DNA from: Centaurea solstitialis
Lineage: Eukaryota; Streptophyta; Magnoliopsida; Asterales; Asteraceae
Assembly (NCBI GenBank): GCA_030169165.1
Contig: CM058040.1
Span: 3,484,501 to 3,548,500, forward strand
DNA length: 64,000 bases
Direction of reading: 5' to 3'
The stretch's first letter is position 1. Every line of letters starts with the position of its first letter. Below, piece by piece: positions 23,229-34,176 of the stretch. The notes below the pieces were generated by a model. That model was not told the origin of the DNA, ran no database searches, and worked only from the letters and a program-made list of their open reading frames with translations. Both the position numbers and the translations under genes were made by a program.

Positions 23229-24535
23229 GATAAGGTTGTTGAAAACTCTTCCTTCTACACCATGTATACCATAAAAAGATAAGAATACCAACCAAACAAA
23301 TATGGGCTCCATACGGAACATGGGGGTATTGACGTATTTTTCCCATTCTTTTCTTAAATCTGTTTTTATATTTCTGTCATTTTAATTTATTAAATCTGTT
23401 TATATTTTAAAAGTTATCACTATACCACTTTTCTATGAGAGTAGAAAGCTTCTAAATATAACAATTATTGATTTCACTTTAATAGAAAATTAAGTTAAAA
23501 TGAAGACCTTGGGTTGCTTTATATTTGAAAAAATCTACTTTTAAAATTATTATTTTAGGACTTAATAAGAATTTTATTTATATGAAGGTCTTTATGACTT
23601 GATGCATTTTTAATATTGACTTGGTTTAGGTAATTGCCTACAAAGTTTCTACAAAGTTAGCTTGATTTTTTGACTTTATTTTAAAGTTTTCATTTGAATA
23701 GGAATACTTAGCTTATTAAAACGTTAGTTAGAGTAACATTTTTAAAGTTCCTTTATACTTTATTAAATTATAAGGCCATACCTACGGCAGCGGCCAGCCG
23801 ATAAGCCATCGGATGGGAGGAGTGGGATCAGTGGGTTCAACTGAAACACCCGTACGCCCCATCAGGCATGGAGGAGCGGTTATGGTTCGGGTTTCTACAC
23901 CCAATTGGGATCTCCCCATTTCTTTCTCTTGATACATATATGTTAAAATAATAATAAAAAGCGAGGCAAATTTTGTGTTAGTTAGGGTAATAGTACCTCA
24001 CTTTAAGGGTAAATTGGGTATGAAAGAAAAAAAACTGATGTAGCACTAGGATTCAGCAGGTTCAATTTTGGGCCGTACTTAAAGTCTAACTAAAATTAAC
24101 ATTAATTGTTATTTATTACCGCCAATTCTCCAAATGCAAGTTATAGACACACTAGTTAGTAATGAAATTTCATTAATACTAATATTAGTTGAAAGTTACA
24201 ATCAATTTTATTATATGTTATATATTAAAATTAATTGTTAGTCATTTATAAGCATTATTAATCATATTAACTATTAAATTATAAACTATGTAATTGTAAC
24301 AAACTATATGTAACAAACTATATAAACCGTTATATTAATAAATGATAGTGGTATTTACAGAGAGTTATCATGATTCATTACATAGATTGAGATATATGGA
24401 AGATGATAATATTCATGATCATGATTTTAAATTAGAAAACAAAATGAATTAAATATTTATTAGATTAGATGAACGTCTATGATAAATTTATATAGTTTGT
24501 TAGATATACATGGTTTATAATTGAAACCTCCTTGA
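23229..24535. other. Intergenic DNA
   Basis: AT-rich. A GC-richer patch at 23773-23935 begins aaggccatacctacggcag and may be the end of another Tourist-like element, but I could not find its partner end. No gene seen. Confidence 0.45.
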
Positions 24536-24550
24536 ACATGTAATAACTTA

Positions 24551-24737
24551 AACCAGACTGTGGCGTACTGGTTAAGGCTTGTGGGGGAAGTGATTGTTTA
24601 TCATTCTACCGCATGTTCGAATCTAGACACTTCCAGATTGTAACCACGTACTGGGATTAACTCAGGGCAGCATGCTTAGCTGTCGATAAACCTTGTTGAG
24701 ATTAATCGGGACAAAATCTCGGATACTCTTTAAAAAA
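24551..24737 (+). mobile_element. tRNA-derived SINE (S3) with target duplication
   Basis: A-box-like tggcgtactggttaagg (24561) and B-box-like gttcgaatct (about 24625) lie in a 187-bp unit ending in an A run. It is flanked by acatgtaataactta (24536-24550) and acatgtaatagctta (24738-24752), a 15-bp target duplication with one mismatch. Confidence 0.85.
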
Positions 24738-24919
24738 ACATGTAATAGCTTAATGAGAACTCTTAAATATATAAAATTTCGTTACATAAGTTAGTCAACT
24801 GTTACTTTTATTTAAAAAAAATATAAACTAATAAAAGTATAAATATATACGGGTCATTTTTTATATATATTAGGTTATGCATAACGGGACGTTGGGTTCA
24901 GCGGCTTCGAACTCACCAG

Positions 24920-27020
24920 CATAGGCGGATCCAGAAACTTTTAAGATGGGGGTCGGAATTAAAGTAAGATAATATTACGTGAATCATTAATTACCACCAT
25001 TGTCGGTTGCAAATGTACGCTTTTCTTTCACAATTCTTTTCATTTTTTTCTAGCGAATTAGTATAACAACTTCTTTTGAAACATCTTCCTAATGATATAA
25101 TAGAACAATTAATATTTAGACCAAAACAATTAGACATATTTAAAAAAATGTAATATATTTTACATATTAAATGCAAGTATTTTTTTATAAAGATTGTGAT
25201 GTACTATTACTTTATTAGTATGGCTTAATTATTATTCTTAATGTGAAATGTATTTATTAGCTAGCTATTTTATAAAGTTTAAAGAGTTTCAAGAAATTGT
25301 ATATGTGTAATAATTACTAATAACTTTAAAATTTAAGGAAGTATACGTAATAAATGGTATCAACAGCAAGCTAATTAAGTTATATTTTATCTAACAGTTT
25401 ATATGCAAAGGATCGTCAATTTTTGTAAGAAGTTGAGTTAATATGAGAAACGTAAAAGGTGGATTTAAACTGTTGATCACTTTTAACTCAATTTCTCAAC
25501 AAAACCATAATTTAATTTATAATACATTGTAAATAAATATATAGAGATCTATAATTATATATAAAGTAGCATTAAAATCAAATCAAATAATAAAATAATA
25601 AAATTTATATATGCTAATCTATATATATATATATATATATATTAAAGAAAGGTTTTTGCTTATGTCATGATTATGAAATTGAGCCATTTGATTGACCGAT
25701 TAAAAAAGAATATGTCATCAATTATTCTTATTATTTTAATACCATAATTATCTTTATAATTTACATTTTTTATCCTTAGAATTATTTGATTAAATTACTT
25801 TGTATCCATTAGTTTCTCATCTTTCACTTTATATCCTTATCATTTTAAGATAATAATATATATTAATTAAAATGTATTAAAAATTTTCTTTTTTCTTTTT
25901 AATAAATTATATCATTATAATCGTCTCGACAATACTTTCAAAATGAGTTTAATATTGAATATTTTTTTTAATTTAACTACATTACTAAAATTAGATATAA
26001 ATTAATTTGTTTAGATGTTAGTACAATTCTATTCTTGATATTCTTGAAATTTAAAGATTTTATCTTTTTAACCTAAGTATTTTTATAGATTATTTATAAG
26101 TAATTAAAATTTATTTTATTTAAAACTCCATTGTTGATATTCTTGAAATTTAAAGATTATATCTTTTTAATCTAACTATTTTTATAGATTATTTATAAGT
26201 AATTAATTTTTTATTTAAAATTCTACAAATAAAAAACACTACATATTTTATTTTTGAATCCCTCCAGTTATAAAAATAGATATAAATTAATTTGTTTAGA
26301 TTTTATTACAATTCTATTCTTCATATTCTTGAAACTTAAAGATTTCATCTTTTTAACCTAATTATTTTATATATTATTTATAAGTAATGAAATATTATTT
26401 TATTTAAAACTCAATTGATAATATTCTTGAAATTTAAAGATTCCATCTTTTTAATCTAACTATTTTTGTAGATTACTTATAAATAAGTATATTTTATTTT
26501 ATTTAAAATTCTACAAATCAAAACACAACACATATTTTATTTCTGAATCCCTCCATCTTTAAAATCATTCACGAAATTCAAATCTTTTGACAAAAGAATA
26601 ATAAATTTTCAAATTGTAATAAACAATTATAATGACAATTGTCGTATAACATATAATTTACATAAGTATTTAAATGGTAATGACAATTGTCATGTAAATG
26701 TCTATTTTTATTAAAAATTAAAATAACATGTTTTAAATGCCCGTATAATATACGGGTATTAACTGGTAACAATTAAAAAAACTTCTTTTCGTAAGTATCT
26801 AGGTTGTAGGATGAAGAATTTAATTATTGAGTTTCTATTTTTGTGTGGAGCATGGATTCCGATTGGAATTGCATTAAAATTGGGTGTCTAAGTAAAAAAT
26901 ATTGGGGGTCAAAACTATAAAATGTGTATACACACCATAATAGTTAATATATAAAAGTGATTCTTTTAGAGGATTTATGGGGTCACTTGACCCCGTATGT
27001 AAAGCATGTATCCGCCCCCG
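24920..27020. mobile_element. hAT-type element, 2.1 kb, non-coding
   Basis: Perfect 8-bp duplication ctcaccag at 24912-24919 and 27021-27028. The termini are cataggcggatccag and the complement of catgtatccgcccccg, the ggcggatccag class of hAT ends. No transposase is readable. The interior is AT-rich, holds a (TA)n tract at 25621-25640 and a higher-order tandem repeat, and includes small repeats of gacaattgtc near 26640-26690. Confidence 0.85.
25986..26565. repeat. Higher-order tandem repeat, ~287-bp unit with ~99-bp subrepeat
   Basis: The block starting agatataaattaatttgttt occurs at about 25991 and 26278, a spacing of about 287 bp. Within each block, ttcttgaaatttaaagatt occurs twice about 100 bp apart, and each block ends with gaatccctcca. 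Confidence 0.85.
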
Positions 27021-27028
27021 CTCACCAG

Positions 27029-27402
27029 GCTCAGCGGGTACTACTACATGGCCAGAGGGTTTGGCGGGTTGAAGGCTGGATGGTTTGGTGAAGCCGATGA
27101 TAATCAGAAAGGTTTGTGTGTGTGTGGTATGTGAAATGGTTGGATACTAATCAGGGGGATTTTAGAGGATTAATTGTGAAGTTGAAAAAAAACTGATATA
27201 GAAGCTGATATGAAAATAAAATTATGAGGATTGGGAAGGTTGGGTTTCGCATAGCCTTGTCATACCATTATTTTTTTTTTTCACAGCAATTAAACATTTA
27301 TTACCAACCAAACTCCCCCTCAAATGGGGCCAAAAGGAGCGGCAAATACAAGAAGTTTAGACCACATCCAGCCACTACAAGCCAAGAACAAAAGTTGGTC
27401 AA
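27029..27402. other. Intergenic DNA right of the hAT element
   Basis: Contains ggtttggcggg and gctggatggtttggtg motifs that look repeat-derived; the 5' part (ctcagcggg) pairs with sequence left of the hAT insertion. No gene recognised. Confidence 0.4.
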
Positions 27403-27490
27403 GTATTAAATCATATTAAAAATCTCAAATGTCTATCTCATTTAAGGTATTAAATCATATTAAAAATCTCAAATGTCTATCTCATTTAAG
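27403..27490. repeat. Perfect 44-bp tandem duplication
   Basis: Two identical copies starting gtattaaatcatatt at 27403 and 27447. Confidence 0.95.
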
Positions 27491-28173
27491 GTATATCTAA
27501 TATCATAAATATTTTATTTTGTTATAGTTATTCGATACTTTACGATGGTTTTATTCGTTGATAATCTATTCATTGATAATCTATCAAGAATGTACAAAAA
27601 CTACTAACACATAACAGACTAATTTGAAAAACATGATTCAGAAAGAAAAATAAAACACAAAACAAAAACTTAGTAAACTTACCCTTAAACTGAGTAACGA
27701 ACACTTGACTGTTTTCATAGAAACTGAAAAATTTTCCATTACCAAACACACCCTAATCAATTCATTTTCTATTTGATGTATTTCTGTTTTCATGGATAGA
27801 TGTATAATATTAAATACGATAGAGCAAACCTTACCTTGATTGGTTTTAGGTGTTCTAGAAATAGTTTAGTTTGCGCGGATTGGTCTAGATAAATTTTAAC
27901 CGATTGTTAATGATCTTTTTTTTTTCGAGATCTTGTCTTATCTGTACCCTACGAACCGATTTTGTTGTTTTGTGACTTGAGTTCTTGATAATTATGATTT
28001 TTGTGTCAACTATAAAACTTTTACGGTTTCTCTTTAGTTAACGACACATTTAGTAAGTAAAATAATCTTCAAATACCATAAATTTTCTCCATGGTACATT
28101 GGGACATGTCAATCCTGAAGACTCTATGATCAAATATAACTTTCTTTTTGGTAAATAAATGGTATCAGTCAAC

Positions 28174-28331
28174 GGTATTGTGGCGGATTGGTTAAGACTC
28201 GAGGGGTTAATTCATAGCGCCTTAACCGAGTTAGAGCTGTGAGCATGCTTAGGGACATTTAAGTTGGGTCATGTTTAGCCCCCAAAATTGTCGGGGATTA
28301 GTCGGGCTTTGGCCTGGACACCCTTCCAAAA
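28174..28331 (+). mobile_element. tRNA-derived SINE (S4), duplicated at 51120-51283
   Basis: A-box-like tggcggattggttaag, then a B-box region (gttagagctg here, gttcgagccg in the other copy) and an A run. The flanks aatggtatcagtcaac and aatggtttcatcgac look like a diverged target duplication. It predates the segmental duplication because both copies carry it. Confidence 0.75.
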
Positions 28332-29773
28332 AAATGGTTTCATCGACCCTTCTGTTTTTTCACATAACATTGAAATACAATTATAATTTGTTTAGTAGAA
28401 ATCTGAAGCTCATCAAGTTCTCACAACATGACATTTTGTCTCGCTTATGCTATGGTCTTCATTTTGTCTCGGTGACCATGGATCAACCCGAAAGCTGATC
28501 CATGGTCAGGGTATTGTCACATGCTAATCCCATGAATCAAACCCGGGTAGACAGACATGCCATCTACCGTCTCTCTCAATGATATTACTGACTAATTGAC
28601 TACTAATGCTTCGATAAGGAAGAGTTGGTTGCGGTTAAGTATATCAAGAGGGGCGAAAAGCTAATTATCTCATTTGTCCAATTTCTTGATTGTTTTTGTT
28701 TTATTTATGTTTAATTTTGATGGTATTAACAATCTTGTTTCATGTGTGTTGGTTTAAGCAATTCTATATTATTTTTGGGTTGAAATTTAGGGGTGCTCAA
28801 AAATCCGAACAATCCGACCAACCCAATCGATCTAACTCAATCCCATGAACCCACTATCTTTTATTTATTGGATTTAATATTAATATGTTTATACTAATAT
28901 ATACCTTAGATAATTACACCATCATGTATCCCTCTTTATATATAATCTCTTATTCATTTATAAATAACTCATTCATATATATGTTCAATAAACTTATATA
29001 TATATATATATATTGAGAAATTGAGAAATTAGTTCAATGTAATAAGTTGTATCAAATGATTTCTGAAAAAAAAGACTACTGGAATTATTTGATCTACCAA
29101 AATATTACCTCGACTAACCTGATCAATCTGTAAGGCTAGCTTGGGTTTAAACCGTCATCCATTAAGTTAGATTGTTTAAATACCTTCAACCCAATCAACA
29201 CAACCCATAAACATCCTAAATTGAACTTGTTAGATTTTGGTTTAAGTTGTCTCTCTCTCTCCTCTTTCCTTTACGGGTGATTTGTTAATTAAAAAAACCC
29301 AGTTAAATAAATTCCTAAACTTTTTTACACCACAAAGAAGGAATGAACAAGTATTCGTCGAGGATGATTTTGTTAATTAAAAAAACCCAGTTAAATCCCT
29401 CAAAATTTATCAATATGGGTGTCAAATTAGAAAGAATAAGTTTTTTAGTTTAGGAATAATTTATTGAATTAAAGTTTTTATTTTAGAAATACGAATATAA
29501 TATATTCCAACTTTAAAGATGGACAAACTAGTCTTCTAACTATATAATTATCTCTTAAAGGTTCAATTGCATTAACGATTTAGATATACATTTAAATTGA
29601 GAGCATGAGTGGCAAGGAGATCTAGCTCTACCAGTGACCACCAATACTGGAAGAACATCAATGGGACCAAATGAATGGAGCTTTCCAGCAAAAACAGGGG
29701 GGATGGTGGTAAATTGATTTGGTTATGCAGTATTAGCCGGTCACTGAAGTAGTGACGGGAGAAAGAGAACACA
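28332..29773. other. Intergenic DNA of the segmental duplication
   Basis: Non-coding in both copies. Around 28788 the phrase aggggtgctcaaaaatccga resembles a hAT-type end. (CT)n lies near 29250. Open frames here are broken or shifted in the other copy, so I call no gene. Confidence 0.5.
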
Positions 29774-30371
29774 GACCATCCGCAGCGGGAAGTGGCAAGG
29801 GATCGGCATGGGGCTGTTGCCGATCGACAAGCCCGGCAACACCGCCGTGGTTGATTGGCAAGCACCCAGTGACCATTGAATAAGTTTCTTCAGCTTAAGT
29901 TGTGTTAAAAGCACAGAATATACCCCTATGCCGACTTGTTAGACTACCCCATCTCACCCCACCTTCTCTCTCCTTTCTCTCTATCTCTCTGTTCTTTTTT
30001 TTTATTAATTATTTAGATTGGTATGTGTGTGGTTGAATTTGTAAGGCCATCCTTAGCCATACCACCCATACCACCCATTTCTGCTGCCACATCAGCTTTA
30101 CCACTACCCTACCAATTCCATACCTTTCATCCTTAACCATACCACTCATACCCCTCATTTTTTTTTTAATTTCTAAAATATATCTAAAATACAAATTAAA
30201 ATTCAAATTTAAAATGCATTAAAATTAAAATAACTAAAATTAAAATTCAAATTTAAAATACATTAAAATTAAAATAACTAAAATTAAAATTAAAATTTAA
30301 AATACGTTAAAATTAAAATAACTAAAATTAAAATAACTAAAATTAAAATTACACTAAAAATAAAATTTCGG

Positions 30372-31689
30372 TCACCAATATTTTTGCCACCCATATCTTT
30401 CGGCAATGATTTCCTTCTCTTGCAACATGATTTGCAATTGTATACCCGTGAGATGCTCGTGCGGTTCCATGAACGTTTTTAAGTCTACCGTTCGTTGTCG
30501 GTTGTTAATCGATCCCATAATCGAACCCACGTTGGTCGCGATGGCCTCTAAAGAGTTCGCGATGTTCGACACGCTTTCGCTTGACGTGGCCGTATTGGAA
30601 GACCCCGCACGTCTCGCGGCGTTTCGACCCATCGGTCGTGGCCGCTCGGTTGGGGAGGGGATGTCGTCATTGCCGACGTTCACATGGTGAGTACGAGCGT
30701 CGGATTCGCCAGGGGAGTCGGTTGGGGTTTCGGACGTCTTTGACCGTTTGTATGTGGGTGCACCGATGTTTTTTGGGTCTTGCATCTTAACCTCATCGAA
30801 CTTCGGACAGTCTTTGACTTGTCTCTAAGCGTGTTCGTGCGTGAAAGCCTTGTGGTACTCGGAGTGGAATCGGTCCTTAGCTCGATTAAGAATGTCAATG
30901 TCGGTTTCGCCACTTCGTCTATAGTTCGATGGATTATTGTAAATACATGCGAACTTGGCGATGGTAGATAAGAGCATTTTCGCCTTGGTCGGAATGGCGT
31001 CTCCGGAGCGGACGTTGAAGTCGTAATGCATGCGCTTGTCGAAGTCCGCTTTAATCGCCCCCCAAAAGTTATCTACTATCCAAAACGAAAAAATTAAAAC
31101 CACATTAGAAAAAAAATTAAAACAAAATTATTAGGTTTTTTATATACCTTTATTTCGATAGTTACCTATTGTTGAGTCCTCCGAAATTGTGACCCACGCT
31201 TTTGCCAAAGCTATCTCCTCGTCCAACGACCACGGTTTACACGGCGCTTTACCCGTGCTTGGATTCTCACTCGTGTCCGTAGCCGGAGCCTTACCCTTGC
31301 GTTTGTATTTACGTTTGGTTTGTGATGGTTCTTGCGGCGGCGGCGGTGACGGCATCGGTTGGGTTTCGGGTACATTGTCGTCTATATCGTCGTCGTCGAG
31401 ATTGATGTTATCGTCTCGTATATCCCACACTCCCGGCGGCGATGGGTTGACGTGTTGCTCACCGGAAGATTGGGGTACCGTAGGCCATGTATGTTGCGCA
31501 AGCAAATGAGCATAAGCCCAATCTTGCGGGTATCCCCATCCCTCGAAACCCATCGGCCTCATCATTTGGGGTCGGTAGCCAACCGGTGGAGGTGTTGGAG
31601 ACGTTTGGGTAGTCGGTACCGAAACATTTGGTACCGAAACATTTGGACTTACCACGCCTTGACCCGGAACCGGACCCGTGTTTATCCAT
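30372..31689 (-). pseudogene. Myb/SANT-like (trihelix-like) ORF1 gene, broken
   Basis: Two exons: about 31148-31689 and 30372-31072. The 75-bp intron splices AAAG|GTATAT to GTAG|AT, restoring an Asp codon. The product has a Pro/Gln-rich N-terminus, an acidic stretch, a basic KRKYKRKGKA patch, a Myb/SANT-like helix region starting KPWSLDEEIALAKAWV and continuing FWGAIKADF into exon 2, and a C-terminal part ending in a charged helix (LQIMLQEKEIIAERYG). This arrangement matches plant proteins with Myb/SANT-like and NAM-associated regions, relatives of Harbinger ORF1. Two lesions are visible: TAG at 30825-30827 where a Trp is expected, and the only upstream ATG (31689) is one base out of frame with the main reading frame. 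It acts, or acted, as a DNA-binding partner of a transposase. Confidence 0.75.
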
Positions 31690-31788
31690 GGAAGAGTAAA
31701 AAGATGAGAGGTGTGTATAGAGTGTAGAAGTGTAGAAGAGAATGTAGAAGAAGGTGTAGAGGTAAAAAAAATGGGTTATAAAAGTTTG

Positions 31789-31796
31789 TATATATA
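31789..31796 (-). promoter_or_regulatory. Possible TATA box of the Harbinger ORF1 gene
   Basis: TATATATA about 100 nt upstream of the ATG at 31689, inside the element. Position is plausible; function is unproven. Confidence 0.45.
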
Positions 31797-32125
31797 GTTA
31801 GTAAAAAGAAAAAAAAAGTAAAAAATAAAAAATAAAAAAAATAGCCGTTAGAGAGCCGTTGGGAGGGGGGTGGGTTAAACACGCGAATTCAATCGGTATC
31901 CGGCTACCGACGTCGACCACTACCGGTCCGGTACCGGCCATCCACGACGGTGTTCACCGTCGGTAGAGGCGGTACCGGTACCCCATACCGACGCCATTAA
32001 TGATGGCCTAAGTATTGGTAAGGTTTTGATAAGATAGTGGAAAGCTGATGTGGCGACTGATACCATTAGCAAAAGCGTCACCACTGTGGATGATCTAAGT
32101 TTATTTTTATTTATATTTTTCTAAT

Positions 32126-32428
32126 AACGAATATCTAGACCAGCGGTGGTAGGTAATATCCTTGCGCTGGTAGGTAATATCCTTGCGCTTGCCTTGAAAG
32201 ATATGTTGGCGCGGGTTCAAGCCCCGCTCGGTACAAAAAAAGGCCAAAGGCCTTATAGACCTCTTCTGCGGTATCCAGCTCTTGACCGGTCTTCGGGTCG
32301 GTTCATGGGCGAGTACATGGGTTGGCCTTCGGGTCAGCTCATGGGCGCGGGGGATTAGTCGGTGCCCGTATGGATCCGGATACCCCCGGAACGTGTGTGT
32401 GTGTGTTAAATTGCCGTTAAAAAAAATA
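32126..32428 (+). mobile_element. SINE-like insertion (S7) present in one duplicate only
   Basis: tRNA-like B box (gggttcaagcccc at about 32213), a duplicated 21-bp A-box region (ggtaggtaatatccttgcgc twice, 32146-32188), a (GT)n stretch and an A run. The second duplicate reads straight through at about 53110 with tttctaatatgacaa, so the insertion came after the duplication. Confidence 0.75.
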
Positions 32429-32739
32429 TGACAATTTTACTCATTAAAATATACGCAGTTACTGAAAGGGACCAAAATCGAGAAAAAAGCAAACTACAAA
32501 GGCAACTTTGAAATAAAAAGACTATACAAATCAAAACCAAAAAAAAATAACAAACCACGTGAACCAAAATCGAGCAAGAGCCGACTTTGAAAACAAATGT
32601 TGAAATAAAAAGTCTATGATTACCGAAAACAGAAAATAAAATGAAACAAATCGTAGGGACCAAATGCATCATTTACCTAAATTAAGATGTGGTATACATT
32701 TTGGCAATGAGAACAATTGAATTCTTTTTCTAGATACTT

Positions 32740-32805
32740 GTACGCGTATTGATAGCTATGTTCATGCCATGAGGCGATGTCCCACTAACACGATCTTATT
32801 ATCCT
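32740..32805 (-). pseudogene. MES exon 1 relic (duplicate 1)
   Basis: The minus strand still reads as the nucleophile-elbow region: DNKIVLVGH, then a frameshifted stretch where SLGG should be, then ATG AAC ATA GCT ATC (MNIAI). A base is missing inside the GHSLGG region. No exon 2 or 3 follows at lower coordinates. Confidence 0.7.
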
Positions 32806-33012
32806 AAAAGATGGTGACATAAGTTTTAGCATTACTATACAATAGGAGTGGTTTATTTTACAACCCAGTATAAGATTATAACATATACAACTCTCATCTA
32901 AACCATTTATTTAATCCGCTCAATATGATTAATTACTGGATTGCATCGATACTCACCAGTTTCACACAATAATTTTACCTGTAATGCGTAGTATTTTCAT
33001 TGAATTTAGATA

Positions 33013-33222
33013 AGCTGGGCCAATCATAGACTGGGCCCCAGCCCAGTCAAAGACTGTGGTTGGGCTCTAGGTCCAGTGTAAGCTGGGCCAGGACAACGGT
33101 GGATTAGTGGGCTGTCCTTGGATACCCATACCGCCGGGAGGCTTGCGTGCGTGCATGTGTATGTGTGTGTTTTTAGTAGTCGTTCGTTGGTTTGATGCTG
33201 CTATGCATTCCAAAAAAAAAAA
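33013..33222 (+). mobile_element. 5'-truncated SINE (S8) in duplicate 1
   Basis: Same sequence as the 3' two thirds of the SINE at 55984-56298 (gactgggc, ggttgggctc, gttcgttggtt, then an A run). Its 5' end and the DNA left of it were lost or replaced in this copy. Confidence 0.7.
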
Positions 33223-33225
33223 ACA

Positions 33226-33733
33226 TAATCCACATATGGTCATATACTTTTCAATTCTTCCACTTTCATCATGGGATCGTTGTTAATCATCCATTATATA
33301 AAGCCCGATGACCATATCTTTATTTGGCATGACAATAACTTGTTGTAGATAGTCAAACGTTTCATTATGTAGATTTGTTAGAAACAACGAGTTGTGTCTA
33401 GACAATGTTTTTCCCTATTCATGATAAGCTTTTCTTGGATGGATGTTGCCTATGGCTATAAATAATAATTACCTCATTTGAGTAAAGTAGACGGTTTATA
33501 TGATACATCTCCTACAATAAAATTAGGTTTATAGGATGCTAAAAGCTTATACGTGCTCTAATATCTTGCATTGTAATACTTAATTTATAGGATTAAAAAT
33601 AAAATTCTATAAAAAGAGTCTATTAAGACGCTTAGATATTTGTGAATTTTATAATGCTGATGTTGTTGGTAGTGATAGTATGGCAAGAACGGAACGTCCA
33701 GCGAGAGCTTCTGATGAAGTCCTTTCATTATAA
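33226..33733 (-). pseudogene. Decayed MES exons 3 and 2 (duplicate 1)
   Basis: 33226-33425 is a shortened MES exon 3 with recognisable pieces (acatatggtc for the DHM region, gatcgttgttaatcatccat for the WMIDN region, gttagaaacaacgagtt for the SLFLK region). 33473-33733 keeps both borders of exon 2 (acctcatttgagtaaagt at the donor side, cttctgatgaagtcctttca at the acceptor side) but has about 120 bp of foreign sequence inside. Reading frames are destroyed. Confidence 0.75.
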
Positions 33734-34176
33734 TTCAAAATTAAAATAAAGGTAATTATCAATAGAAAATTTATGTGCAAGAGAAAGAACATAAATTATA
33801 ACTGTCCGACAAATAAAAGGAAGTCAAACAAAAATTGAAACTTCACTTCAAAACACGGTTGAAGGTAAAAAAAATCTGGACCTTCAAAGCAAAAACATTG
33901 TGAATGTTATTTCCCAGCATTTTGTTGTGAAATTTCAAGTGTAAAATCTTGGTTTGACCTGTTTTACGGAAACAACTTGGTCTCACATGAACTTGACCCT
34001 ATGTGTATGTGTGTGTGTGCACGCGTGTTTGCGTGCGAGCACATTCTTTTGTAACCCCAATAAAGAATGTAAGCCAATATTTATGGAAATGATTAACGTT
34101 TATTTATTATGATGTGAATTTATTTAGGAGATGATCCAAATATGTAGGGGGAGTTCAAATAAAAACCCATCTTTCT

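Larger units (their letters stand above)
30045..32008 (-). mobile_element. PIF/Harbinger-type element carrying ORF1 only
   Basis: A 1964-bp element flanked by taa at 30042-30044 and 32009-32011, with termini ggccatccttag and the complement of attaatgatggcc. The paralogous copy near 53000 reads gaattggtaaggattgg with a single taa and no element, so it is the empty site. Pong-like Harbinger elements normally carry two genes, a Myb-like ORF1 and a DDE transposase; only ORF1 is here. Confidence 0.85.
29774..32095. mobile_element. Tourist-like MITE split by the Harbinger element
   Basis: Starts gaccatccgcag and ends ctgtggatgatc. The uninterrupted copy at 52721-53083 shows the full 363-bp MITE with perfect 12-bp ends. 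Here 1.97 kb of Harbinger DNA lies inside it. Confidence 0.8.

Noticed and set aside
29572..29865. 97-aa minus-strand frame
   Set aside because: It overlaps a Tourist-like MITE end and is truncated and shifted in the duplicate at 52579-52812; no domain visible.
30406..31509. Plus-strand frames opposite the Harbinger ORF1 gene (94-122 aa)
   Set aside because: They are antisense shadows of the two real exons and lack domain features.
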